Origin: Variovorax sp. PBL-E5
GTDB taxonomy: Bacteria > Pseudomonadota > Gammaproteobacteria > Burkholderiales > Burkholderiaceae_C
Length of the DNA stretch: 64,000 nucleotides
Direction: 5' to 3'
Assembly: GCF_901827185.1 (NCBI RefSeq)
Contig: NZ_LR594671.1
Location: forward strand, 2,046,001-2,110,000
Shown in pieces: positions 1-7,698 of the stretch (the first letter of the stretch is position 1; the number at the start of each line of letters is the position of its first letter). A program made the position numbers and the translations under genes. The notes beneath the pieces are model-generated. The model saw only the letters and a list, made by a program, of their open reading frames with translations, was not told the origin of the DNA and ran no database searches.

Positions 1-1451
1 AGGACATCAAGGCCTTCCGCGACCGCTTCAACATTCCGATTCCGGACAGCCAGTTGCCCGATCTGCCGTTCTACAAGCCGGCCGACGACACGCCGGAGAT
101 GAAGTACCTGCACGAGCGCCGCAAGGCCCTCGGCGGCTATCTGCCGCATCGCCGCACCAAGGCCGACGAGAGCTTCACCGTGCCCGCGCTCGAGACCTTC
201 AAGGCCGTGATGGAACCGACGGCCGAGGGCCGCGAGATCTCGACCACGCAGGCCTACGTGCGCTTCCTCACGCAGCTTCTGCGCGACAAGGCCCTGGGCC
301 CGCGCGTGGTGCCGATCCTGGTCGACGAAGCACGCACCTTCGGCATGGAAGGGCTGTTCCGCCAGATCGGCATCTACAACCCCGCGGGCCAGCAGTACAC
401 ACCGGTCGACAAGGACCAGGTCATGTACTACAAGGAAGACAAGGCCGGCCAGATCCTGCAGGAAGGCATCAACGAGGCCGGCGGCATGTCGAGCTGGATC
501 GCTGCCGCCACGTCGTACAGCACCAACAACCGGATCATGGTGCCGTTCTACGTGTACTACTCGATGTTCGGCTTCCAGCGCATCGGCGACCTGGCCTGGG
601 CCGCTGGCGACATGCAGGCGCGCGGCTTCCTGCTGGGCGGCACCTCGGGCCGCACGACGCTCAACGGCGAAGGGCTTCAGCACGAGGACGGCCACAGCCA
701 CATCCTGGCCAACACCATCCCGAACTGCGTGAGCTACGACCCGACCTTCGCGCATGAAGTCGGCGTCATCCTGCACCACGGCCTGAAGCGGATGGTGGAG
801 AAGCAGGACAACGTCTACTACTACATCACGCTGCTCAACGAGAACTACCCGATGCCTGGCCTCCAGCTCGGCACCGAGGAGCAGATCATCAAGGGCATGT
901 ACCTGTGCCGGCAGGCTCCCTCGATCAAGGCCGCGAAGGGCAAAGAGGTGCCGACGGTGCAACTGCTCGGCAGCGGCACGATCCTGCGCGAGAGCATCGC
1001 GGCGCAGGAACTGCTCGAGAAGGACTGGGGCGTGAGCGCCGCCGTGTGGAGTTGCCCGAGCTTCAACGAACTCACGCGCGACGGCCAGGAGGCCGATCGC
1101 TGGAACTTGCTGCATCCGACGGACGAGGCACGCGTGTCCTTCGTCGCGCAGCAGCTCGCACCGAGCGGCGGGCCGGTGGTCGCGTCGACCGACTACATGA
1201 AGGCCTATGCCGAGCAGATCCGTCCCTTCATTCCGAAGGGCCGCAACTACAAGGTGCTCGGCACCGACGGCTTCGGGCGCAGCGATTTCCGCAACAAGCT
1301 GCGCGAGCACTTCGAGATCAATCGCCACTTCATCGTGGTGGCCGCGCTCAAGGCACTCGCCGAGGACGGTGCCTTGCCCGCGCAAAAGGTGGCCGACGCC
1401 ATCCAGAAGTACGGCATCAACGCCGAGAAGATCAACCCGCTCTACGCATAA
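1..1451 (+). CDS. aceE: Pyruvate dehydrogenase E1 component (homodimeric type), 3' part
   Basis: Catalyses the thiamine diphosphate-dependent decarboxylation of pyruvate and reductive acetylation of the E2 lipoyl groups, in the cytoplasm. Only the last 482 residues are present; the frame is already open at the left edge (first full codon at 3), so the start lies outside the window. The visible part matches the middle and C-terminal transketolase-like domains of AceE, with the segments GRTTLNGEGLQHEDGHS and VLGTDGFGRSD. The full-length enzyme is usually close to 890-900 residues. It ends 36 bases before aceF, which fits one operon. There are no frame breaks. The assignment is confident from both sequence and operon context. 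Confidence 0.97.
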   Translation, partial: DIKAFRDRFNIPIPDSQLPDLPFYKPADDTPEMKYLHERRKALGGYLPHRRTKADESFTVPALETFKAVMEPTAEGREISTTQAYVRFLTQLLRDKALGPRVVPILVDEARTFGMEGLFRQIGIYNPAGQQYTPVDKDQVMYYKEDKAGQILQEGINEAGGMSSWIAAATSYSTNNRIMVPFYVYYSMFGFQRIGDLAWAAGDMQARGFLLGGTSGRTTLNGEGLQHEDGHSHILANTIPNCVSYDPTFAHEVGVILHHGLKRMVEKQDNVYYYITLLNENYPMPGLQLGTEEQIIKGMYLCRQAPSIKAAKGKEVPTVQLLGSGTILRESIAAQELLEKDWGVSAAVWSCPSFNELTRDGQEADRWNLLHPTDEARVSFVAQQLAPSGGPVVASTDYMKAYAEQIRPFIPKGRNYKVLGTDGFGRSDFRNKLREHFEINRHFIVVAALKALAEDGALPAQKVADAIQKYGINAEKINPLYA

Positions 1452-1487
1452 AACAATCAACTGCGCCTCTAGGGCGGGAGACACGAT

Positions 1488-3146
1488 ATGGCAACAGTGG
1501 AAGTGAAGGTGCCGGACATCGGCGATTTCGACGAAGTCGCGGTGATCGAGGTGCTGGTGAAGGTGGGCGACACGGTGAAGGCCGAGCAGTCGCTCATCAC
1601 GGTGGAATCGGACAAGGCCTCGATGGAAATCCCGTCGAGCCAGGCCGGCGTCGTGAAGGAGCTCAAGGTCGAGGTCGGCAGCAAGGTCAAGGAAGGGTCG
1701 GTCGTGCTGGTGCTGGAAGGCGAGGCTGCGGCGCCTGCCGCGGCACCACCGGCGGCTGCCACGCCTGCTGCGGCGCCTGCGCCGGCACCGGCTTCGGCGG
1801 CGAGTGCCGCACCGGCAGCAGCTGCTGCCGGTCCGGTCGAGGTCAAGGTGCCCGACATCGGCGACTTCAAGGACGTCGCCGTCATCGAGGTGCTGGTGAA
1901 GGTGGGCGACGCCATCCAGGTCGAGCAGTCGCTGATCACGGTCGAGTCGGACAAGGCCTCGATGGAGATTCCGTCGTCTGCGGCCGGGGTGCTCAAGGAG
2001 CTCAAGGTCAAGGTCGGTGATACGGTCAACATCGGCGATCTGGTTGCAGTGCTCCAAGGGGCGCAGGCGGCGCCTGCGGCAGCCACTGTCGCTGCGCCCG
2101 CTGCGTCGGCCGCGGTGCCCCCACCCCAACCCTCCCCCGGAGGGGGAGGGAGTCAAGGCCAGGCCGCGGCTGCTCCGCCACCTGCGCACGATCCCACCGT
2201 AGCGCCCTCCGGCCATCTGCCGCACGCATCGCCCTCGGTGCGCAAGTTCGCGCGCGAACTCGGCGTGCCGCTCGAAGAGGTCAAGGGCAGCGGGCCCAAG
2301 GGCCGCATTACCCAGGCAGACGTCCAGAACTTCACCAAGGCGGTGATGAGCGGCGCCGCGAGCACCAAGGCCTCGGCATCCAAGACGCCGGCCGGCGGCG
2401 GTAGCGGCGAAGCCCTCGGCCTGCTGCCATGGCCCAAGGTCGACTTCACCAGGTTCGGCACGGTCGAGCGCAAGGAGCTGTCGCGCATCAAGAAGATCAG
2501 CGGCGCCAACCTGCATCGCAACTGGGTGATGATCCCGCACGTCACCAACAACGACGAAGCCGACATCACCGAACTCGAAGCCTTCCGCGTGTCGACCAAC
2601 AAGGAGAACGAGAAGTCCGGTGTCAAGGTCACGATGCTCGCCTTCGTGATCAAGGCTGTGGTCTCGGCGCTGAAGAAGTTTCCCGAGTTCAACACCAGCC
2701 TGGATGGCGACACCCTGGTCTACAAGCAGTACTACAACGTCGGCTTCGCGGCCGACACGCCCAACGGCCTGGTCGTGCCCGTGCTCAAGGATGCCGACAA
2801 GAAGGGCGTGCTGCAGATCAGCCAGGAAATGGGCGAACTCGCCAAGAAGGCGCGCGACGGCAAGCTCGGCTCGGCCGACATGCAGGGCGGCTGCTTCTCG
2901 ATCAGCTCGCTCGGCGGCATCGGCGGCACGCATTTCACGCCGATCATCAATGCGCCGGAAGTCGCGATCCTCGGTTTGTCCAAGAGCGCGATGAAGCCGG
3001 TGTGGGACGGCAAGGCCTTCCAGCCGCGCCTGACCCTGCCGTTGTCGCTGTCGTACGACCATCGCGTGATCGACGGCGCCCTGGCTGCACGCTTCAACGC
3101 CTACCTGGGCCAGGTCCTCGCCGACTTCCGACGCGTTCTGCTATGA
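1488..3146 (+). CDS. aceF: Dihydrolipoamide acetyltransferase, E2 of pyruvate dehydrogenase
   Basis: Transfers acetyl from lipoyl-lysine to CoA and forms the core of the PDH complex. The 552 residues read in order as lipoyl domain 1 (about 3-76, lipoylation motif ESDKASME), an Ala/Pro linker, lipoyl domain 2 (about 120-192, same motif), a second linker, the E1/E3-binding domain (about 243-283, HASPSVRKFARELG) and the acetyltransferase domain (about 320-552) with HRVIDG, catalytic His near 525. ATG at 1488 follows a purine-rich GGGCGGGAG stretch. The second linker contains an in-frame G/C-rich palindrome (2117-2152) encoding PPPQPSPGGGGSQGQ; see the repeat entry. Its TGA overlaps the next ATG. 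Confidence 0.97.
   Translation: MATVEVKVPDIGDFDEVAVIEVLVKVGDTVKAEQSLITVESDKASMEIPSSQAGVVKELKVEVGSKVKEGSVVLVLEGEAAAPAAAPPAAATPAAAPAPAPASAASAAPAAAAAGPVEVKVPDIGDFKDVAVIEVLVKVGDAIQVEQSLITVESDKASMEIPSSAAGVLKELKVKVGDTVNIGDLVAVLQGAQAAPAAATVAAPAASAAVPPPQPSPGGGGSQGQAAAAPPPAHDPTVAPSGHLPHASPSVRKFARELGVPLEEVKGSGPKGRITQADVQNFTKAVMSGAASTKASASKTPAGGGSGEALGLLPWPKVDFTRFGTVERKELSRIKKISGANLHRNWVMIPHVTNNDEADITELEAFRVSTNKENEKSGVKVTMLAFVIKAVVSALKKFPEFNTSLDGDTLVYKQYYNVGFAADTPNGLVVPVLKDADKKGVLQISQEMGELAKKARDGKLGSADMQGGCFSISSLGGIGGTHFTPIINAPEVAILGLSKSAMKPVWDGKAFQPRLTLPLSLSYDHRVIDGALAARFNAYLGQVLADFRRVLL
2117..2152. repeat. REP-like G/C palindrome lying inside the aceF linker
   Basis: A C-rich block is followed by a perfect hairpin: 9-base arms at 2130-2138 and 2142-2150 around a GGA loop. 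From general knowledge, strings of this composition (CCCCACCCCAACCCTCCCCC and its complement) recur between genes in Comamonadaceae. Here the element is in frame and encodes part of the flexible Pro/Gly linker between lipoyl domain 2 and the E3-binding domain. The family assignment is from memory and cannot be counted genome-wide here; the palindrome itself is plainly visible. Confidence 0.65.
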
Positions 3147-3733
3147 CGACGGTCGTGGCCGTCCGCAAAGGCGGTCAAGTCGTGATGGCGGCGGATTCGC
3201 TCGTGACCTTCGGGGACACGCGGCTGTCGCATCACGCCGAGGCCAACCAGAAGCTGTTCACGGTCAACGATGCGGCGGGGCAGAGCATCTTCGCGGTCGC
3301 CGGCGCGGCGGCGCACTTCCTGGTGCTGCAGCATGCGCTGGCCGCACAGCCGGCCGAGGCGCTTCGCTTCGGCAGCAAGGACGAGATCTTCCGCACCTTC
3401 ACGCTGCTGCATCCGGTGCTCAAGGAATCGTTCTTCCTGCAGACCAAGGAAGACGAGCACGAGCCCTACGAGTCGAGCCAGTTCACGATGCTGCTGGCCA
3501 ACGCGAGCGGCATCTACGGCATCTACAGCTACCGCGAGGTGTTCGAGTTCAAGCGCTTCTGGAGCATTGGCTCGGGCCGCAGCTTCGCGCTCGGCGCGAT
3601 GCACGCGGCGTATGACAAGGCGCGCACGGCGCGCGACGTGGCCGAGGCCGGCGTGGCCGCGGCTTGCGAATTCGATCGCAATTCGGCCGGGCCGGTCGAC
3701 GTTCTCACACTCAAACTCAAGGTGTCCCAATGA
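3143..3733 (+). CDS. Proteasome-like Ntn hydrolase (BPH/HslV-related)
   Basis: A 196-residue N-terminal nucleophile hydrolase of the proteasome beta/HslV fold. It begins Met-Thr-Thr-Val-Val-Ala-Val. Removing Met exposes Thr1, and on that numbering Asp17 (AADS) is in the expected place, a lysine lies at about 36, and [12 protein letters not shown] matches the Ser/Gly-rich active-site loop near residue 129 of proteasome subunits. The start FGDTRLSHH differs from genuine HslV and no hslU ATPase is nearby. It best fits the betaproteobacterial proteasome homologue (BPH), known as a self-assembling double-ring particle. ATG overlaps the aceF stop (ATGA) and its own stop overlaps lpdA (ATGA), so it is translationally coupled inside the PDH operon. 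Its substrate is unknown. Confidence 0.85.
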   Translation: MTTVVAVRKGGQVVMAADSLVTFGDTRLSHHAEANQKLFTVNDAAGQSIFAVAGAAAHFLVLQHALAAQPAEALRFGSKDEIFRTFTLLHPVLKESFFLQTKEDEHEPYESSQFTMLLANASGIYGIYSYREVFEFKRFWSIGSGRSFALGAMHAAYDKARTARDVAEAGVAAACEFDRNSAGPVDVLTLKLKVSQ

Positions 3734-5553
3734 GCGAACAACAAGTCAAGGTGCCGGATATCGGTGATTTCGACGAAGTCGCGGTGATCGAAGTGCTGGT
3801 GCAGCCCGGCGACACGGTGAAGGCCGAGCAGTCGCTGATCACGGTGGAGTCGGACAAGGCCTCGATGGAGATCCCTTCGTCGCATGCCGGCGTGGTCAAG
3901 TCGGTGGCCGTGAAGGTCGGCGACAAGGTGAAGGAGGGCTCGGTGGTGCTGACGCTCGATGCGGCAGAGGGCGCGGCCGCAGCGCCCGCACCGGCTGCGT
4001 CGACTCCTGCCTCTGCGGCGCCAGCGCCGAAGCCCGCTGCTCCAACGGCACCACAAGCGTCAGCCCCGGCACCTGCATCGACCTACAGGGGTGCCATCGA
4101 CGTCGAATGCGACCTGCTCGTGCTCGGCGCCGGCCCGGGTGGCTACTCGGCCGCCTTCCGTGCCGCCGACCTGGGCCTGAAGGTCGTGCTGGTCGAGCGC
4201 TACGCCACGCTCGGCGGCGTGTGCCTGAATGTCGGCTGCATCCCTTCCAAGGCGCTGCTGCACGTGGCGGCCGTGATGGACGAGGTCAAGCATTTCGCCG
4301 ACCTGGGCGTGAGCTTCGGCGAGCCCACGGTCGATCGCGCCAAGCTGCTCGCGCGCAAGAACAAGGTGGTCGGCAAACTCACCGGCGGCCTCGGCGCGAT
4401 GGCGAAGATGCGCAAGGTGACCACCGTGCGCGGCGTCGGCGAGTTCATCGATCCGTACCACGTCAAGGTCCAGGAAACCACCGGCGACGGCCGGGCCACC
4501 ACCGACAAGACGCAGACCGTCAAGTTCCGCCACTGCGTGATCGCGGCCGGCTCCCAGGCCGTGCATCTGCCCTTCATGCCCAAGGATCCGCGTGTCGTCG
4601 ATTCCACCGGCGCGCTCGAACTGGGTGTCGATCCCAAGCGCATGCTCATCCTGGGTGGCGGCATCATCGGCCTCGAGATGGGCTCGGTCTATTCGACGCT
4701 GGGCGCACGGCTCGACGTGGTCGAGATGCTCGACGGCCTGATGCAGGGCGCCGACCGCGATCTGGTCAAGGTCTGGCAGAAGCTCAATGCACCGCGCTTC
4801 GACAACATCATGCTCAAGACGAAGACCGTCGGCGCCGAAGCGACCAAGGAGGGCATCCGCGTCAGCTTCGAAGGCGAGCAGGCACCCAAGGAGCCGCAGC
4901 TCTACGACCTCGTGCTGCAGGCGGTGGGCCGCAGTCCCAACGGCAAGAAGATCGGCGCCGAAAAAGCGGGCGTCAACGTCAGCGAGCGCGGCTTCATCCC
5001 CGTCGACGTCCAGATGCGCACCAACGTGCCCCACATCTTCGCGGTCGGCGACATCGTCGGCCAGCCGATGCTCGAGCACAAGGCCGTGCACGAAGCGCAC
5101 GTGGCGGCCGAGGTGATCGCCGGCGAGCAGAAGGGCGACAAGGAACTCGCCAGCGCGGCCTTCAATGCGCGCGTGATCCCGAGCGTGGCCTACACCGACC
5201 CGGAGGTGGCCTGGGTCGGCCTCACCGAGGACCAGGCCAAGGTCGAGGGCGTGAAGATCCACAAGGGCCTGTTCCCGTGGACGGCATCGGGCCGCGCGAT
5301 CGCGAACGGTCGCGACGAGGGCTTCACCAAGCTGCTGTTCGACGCCGAGTCGCACCGGATCCTGGGCGGTGGCATCGTCGGCACCCATGCCGGCGACATG
5401 ATCGGCGAGATCGCGCTGGCGATCGAGATGGGGGCCGACGCGATCGACATCGGCAAGACGATCCATCCGCATCCCACGCTCGGCGAGAGCATCGGCCTGG
5501 CGGCCGAAGCAGCACATGGCAGCTGCACGGACCTGCCGCCGGTCAAGCGCTAG
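3730..5553 (+). CDS. lpdA: Dihydrolipoyl dehydrogenase (E3 of PDH) with N-terminal lipoyl domain
   Basis: Reoxidises dihydrolipoamide with FAD and passes electrons to NAD+. The 607 residues comprise a lipoyl domain (about 3-76, ESDKASME), an Ala/Pro linker and a full E3: FAD motif [12 protein letters not shown] (about 129), redox-active disulfide in [16 protein letters not shown] (about 162), NAD-binding [10 protein letters not shown], and C-terminal HPHPTLGES with the catalytic His. Lipoyl-tagged E3 enzymes are known in betaproteobacteria. ATG at 3730 overlaps the previous stop. The lipoyl domain is nearly identical, also in codons, to lipoyl domain 1 of aceF. It is the last gene of the operon, followed by a terminator. 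Confidence 0.96.
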   Translation: MSEQQVKVPDIGDFDEVAVIEVLVQPGDTVKAEQSLITVESDKASMEIPSSHAGVVKSVAVKVGDKVKEGSVVLTLDAAEGAAAAPAPAASTPASAAPAPKPAAPTAPQASAPAPASTYRGAIDVECDLLVLGAGPGGYSAAFRAADLGLKVVLVERYATLGGVCLNVGCIPSKALLHVAAVMDEVKHFADLGVSFGEPTVDRAKLLARKNKVVGKLTGGLGAMAKMRKVTTVRGVGEFIDPYHVKVQETTGDGRATTDKTQTVKFRHCVIAAGSQAVHLPFMPKDPRVVDSTGALELGVDPKRMLILGGGIIGLEMGSVYSTLGARLDVVEMLDGLMQGADRDLVKVWQKLNAPRFDNIMLKTKTVGAEATKEGIRVSFEGEQAPKEPQLYDLVLQAVGRSPNGKKIGAEKAGVNVSERGFIPVDVQMRTNVPHIFAVGDIVGQPMLEHKAVHEAHVAAEVIAGEQKGDKELASAAFNARVIPSVAYTDPEVAWVGLTEDQAKVEGVKIHKGLFPWTASGRAIANGRDEGFTKLLFDAESHRILGGGIVGTHAGDMIGEIALAIEMGADAIDIGKTIHPHPTLGESIGLAAEAAHGSCTDLPPVKR

Positions 5554-5576
5554 CAGCCAGCCGCGCCGCGCCAATG

Positions 5577-5606
5577 AAAAATCCCGCCGTGCAGGCGGGA
5601 TTTTTT
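5577..5606 (+). terminator. Intrinsic terminator of the PDH operon, probably bidirectional
   Basis: Nine-base arms (AATCCCGCC at 5580-5588 and its complement at 5594-5602) enclose a GTGCA loop. T-rich on the plus side and A-rich before the stem, so it can also stop transcription arriving from the convergent NlpC/P60 gene. Confidence 0.9.
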
Positions 5607-5628
5607 ATGCGCGGCAGGACTTCGCGAC

Positions 5629-6180
5629 TCAGTCGCCGCTGCCTTTGACTTCGCCTTGGGCGGCGAGAACCCGGCGCGCACCGTCGAAGCGACGCTGCCA
5701 ATAGCTGCCCGTCATGTCTTCGACGCGAACTTCCGCGCCGGGCTTGGGCGAATGGATGAACTTGCCGTCGCCGACATAGATGCCGACATGGCTGAAGGCA
5801 CGGCGCATGGTGTTGAAGAACACGAGATCGCCGGGCTTGAGTTCGCTGCGATCGATCTTCTCTGTCGCGGCTGCCTGCTCGACGGCACGGCGGGGAAGCA
5901 GATGGCCGACGGTCTGGTTGTACATCGCGCGCACGAAGCCGCTGCAATCGAAGCCGGTTTCGGCGTTGTTGCCGCCGCGCCGGTAGGGCACGCCGAGAAA
6001 ACCGATGGCGGTAACGACGAGGTCGGAGGTGCGGTCGACGACGGTTTGGCGAACCTGATGGAATTGGCCCATCAATCCCTTGCCGGCAAGGGCCGGGTCC
6101 AATTCATCGGTACCTTGTGGAGGCGCTGCGTGTGCGGCAAAGGCGATCAGGAGGCAGGCGGGTAGGAGAAAAAAACGCAT
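5629..6180 (-). CDS. NlpC/P60 family secreted cysteine peptidase (C40)
   Basis: Predicted peptidoglycan endopeptidase cutting stem peptides in the periplasm. The 183 residues start with a signal peptide (MRFFLLPACLLIAFAAHA, cleavage after about 18) followed by an NlpC/P60 domain: catalytic Cys79 in GFDCSGF, His131 in SHVGIY and His143 in FIHSP. The start at 6180 is chosen because it opens the signal peptide; an upstream in-frame extension would put 22 non-secretory residues in front. No Shine-Dalgarno sequence precedes it, and a good promoter ends only about seven bases away (see the promoter entry), suggesting a leaderless message. It is convergent with lpdA and shares its terminator. Confidence 0.92.
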   Translation of the reverse strand: MRFFLLPACLLIAFAAHAAPPQGTDELDPALAGKGLMGQFHQVRQTVVDRTSDLVVTAIGFLGVPYRRGGNNAETGFDCSGFVRAMYNQTVGHLLPRRAVEQAAATEKIDRSELKPGDLVFFNTMRRAFSHVGIYVGDGKFIHSPKPGAEVRVEDMTGSYWQRRFDGARRVLAAQGEVKGSGD

Positions 6181-6187
6181 GGCGCGT

Positions 6188-6216
6188 AGGATATGGATGA
6201 CAAACCGTGGTGTCAA
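6188..6216 (-). promoter_or_regulatory. Sigma-70-type promoter for the NlpC/P60 gene
   Basis: On the minus strand TTGACA (6211-6216) is followed after exactly 17 bases by TATCCT (6188-6193). The predicted transcription start, about 6181, coincides with the ATG at 6178-6180. Confidence 0.7.
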
Positions 6217-6405
6217 TTTCAGGTGAATTCGGGATTTTGCATGCAACTCATTGTCTAGCCTAGGGTTTTTTCAATTTCTCACGAAGGGAAATGTAAAGCT
6301 CAAGTTATGACTGATAAGTTGTTCGGTAATTTGTAACCCTAAAGTTATTAGAAATCTCGGAGTCAAAGTCGAATGATTTGATTGCCTGATTTTTCGAGGA
6401 ATTGC
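6217..6405. other. AT-rich patch with no recognisable gene
   Basis: About 190 bases that are strikingly A+T-rich against very G+C-rich surroundings, with runs such as GGGTTTTTTCAATTTC and GTAATTTGTAACCC. I find no open frame of note and no clear RNA structure. It may be the former regulatory region of the broken dehydrogenase that follows, or a scar of transferred DNA. Confidence 0.5.
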
Positions 6406-6901
6406 ATGCGCCCTTTTTCAAGCCGCTGCGCGGCTGGGGTCAGGTGGCTCTGGCTGCGCTGATGGCGGGCGCTGCAGCGGCGGACCCGACGCCGGAAGTC
6501 CTGGTCTCCGGCCTCGAAAACCCGCGGATCGGTCGGCCAACAGCACGGCGCTTGCACGCGCCCAACTGCCGGCGGACGCCAGCCGGCTCGAAGATGTCAG
6601 GGTCATCTTCAGTCAACGGCCCAAGGTGGCGAGCCAGAACCATTTCGGCTGCCGCATCGTCGAGGCGAAGGATGGCACGCTGTTCCTCACGCTGGGCGAA
6701 GGCTTCATCCGCAAGGAGGACGCGCAGAAGCTCGACAAACATCTCGGCAAGATCGTGCGCATCGGCAAGGTCGCGGTCGAGCACAAGCTGCTGGCCGAGG
6801 CTCAGCAGCGCATCCGTGACGTGCAGCAAGGCCCGGACGGACTGCTCTACATCCTGACCGACGAATCCAACGGCAAGTTGATCCGTCTTCGGCCCGATTG
6901 A
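6406..6901 (+). pseudogene. Remnant of a PQQ-dependent sugar dehydrogenase
   Basis: Pieces of one soluble aldose (glucose/sorbosone-type) dehydrogenase survive in two frames. First comes a signal peptide and N-terminus (FFKPLRGWGQVALAALMAG, then PTPEVLVSGLENP) that is one base out of frame with its ATG at 6406. After about 6530 another frame carries NSTALARAQLPADASRLEDV, VIFSQRPKVASQNHFGCR and LGEGFIRKEDAQKLDKHLGK, and then jumps to the C-terminal GPDGLLYILTDESNGKLIR. Intact family members are normally some 370-400 residues, so at least two large internal segments are missing, including most of the propeller. Not functional as it stands. Confidence 0.8.
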
Positions 6902-6906
6902 TTCAT

Positions 6907-7668
6907 TCAGGCAGGGCAGGCCGGCAACCGCAGCGTCGGCAGCATGCGGCGCCACAGACGCCGCCACTGCGGCCAGTCGTGGCCGCCCTCGGTCGTGAAC
7001 ACGCGCTCGGGCGGCAGCACGGCGGCCAGCAGTTGGTGGCTGAAAGCGAAACGATCGCTCTGCCCATGGCCGAGGTAGAGCGGCGGCAGATCGGGCGAAC
7101 TGGCGCGCGTGCCATAGCGCTGCAGCCATCGCCAAAGCCTTTGTTCGCCCTTGTCGTTCGACAGAGGACCGACAGGTGCGCGCCAGCGTGCCAGCCCGCC
7201 CGCATTCGCGATCTCGGTGCTGGTCAGCCGTTCGCCGAGGTACGGCGCCAGCGCCACGATCCCGGCGATCTCGCCGGGATGCATCTCGGCGTAGCCCAGC
7301 GCGCCGAGGCCGCCGGCCGAGATGCCGAGGATCCAGATCGATCGGTAGCCCTGCGCGCGGGCCGGCGCGAACACGTCCGCCTGCAGGCGCTCGAAGATGC
7401 TGCCGTTGTTGTAGTAGCCGAGGTGCGCGTCGACGCGCAGCACATCGACGGCAAGACGGCGTTCATCGAGTGCGGCGAGGAGGCCCTCGCGCACGAACTC
7501 GTCGGGACGCGAATACGCGCCCGGCAGCATCACCAGCAGCGTCCCGGCGCTCGCGGTGCAGCTGCTCTTCGACAGGGTGCTGTCCATCGGCATCTTGGCC
7601 GACCGCCAGAGGCCACAGCCGCCGAGCAGCAGCGACAGGGCACCGGTGGCTGCGAGCAGCGCACGCAT
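6907..7668 (-). CDS. Alpha/beta hydrolase-fold lipoprotein
   Basis: A 253-residue predicted lipoprotein: a short signal with lipobox LLGGC (lipidated Cys18), then an alpha/beta hydrolase domain. The catalytic triad can be proposed as Ser117 in GISAGG, Asp205 in HGQSDRF and His230 in EGGHDW. It would sit on the inner or outer membrane facing the periplasm; the substrate is unknown. I chose ATG at 7668 because it gives a standard lipoprotein signal; GTG at 7692 would add eight residues. It lies 30 bases downstream of the dehydratase-like gene on the same strand and is probably cotranscribed with it. Confidence 0.8.
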   Translation of the reverse strand: MRALLAATGALSLLLGGCGLWRSAKMPMDSTLSKSSCTASAGTLLVMLPGAYSRPDEFVREGLLAALDERRLAVDVLRVDAHLGYYNNGSIFERLQADVFAPARAQGYRSIWILGISAGGLGALGYAEMHPGEIAGIVALAPYLGERLTSTEIANAGGLARWRAPVGPLSNDKGEQRLWRWLQRYGTRASSPDLPPLYLGHGQSDRFAFSHQLLAAVLPPERVFTTEGGHDWPQWRRLWRRMLPTLRLPACPA

Positions 7669-7698
7669 CGCCGACTGCCCAACGTGCTTCACGGCGGC

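Noticed and set aside
3143..3733. Calling this gene hslV
   Set aside because: HslV normally has an adjacent hslU and the TTxVSVRRG...GDGQVSLG pattern; here the loop after the nucleophile differs and no ATPase is nearby.
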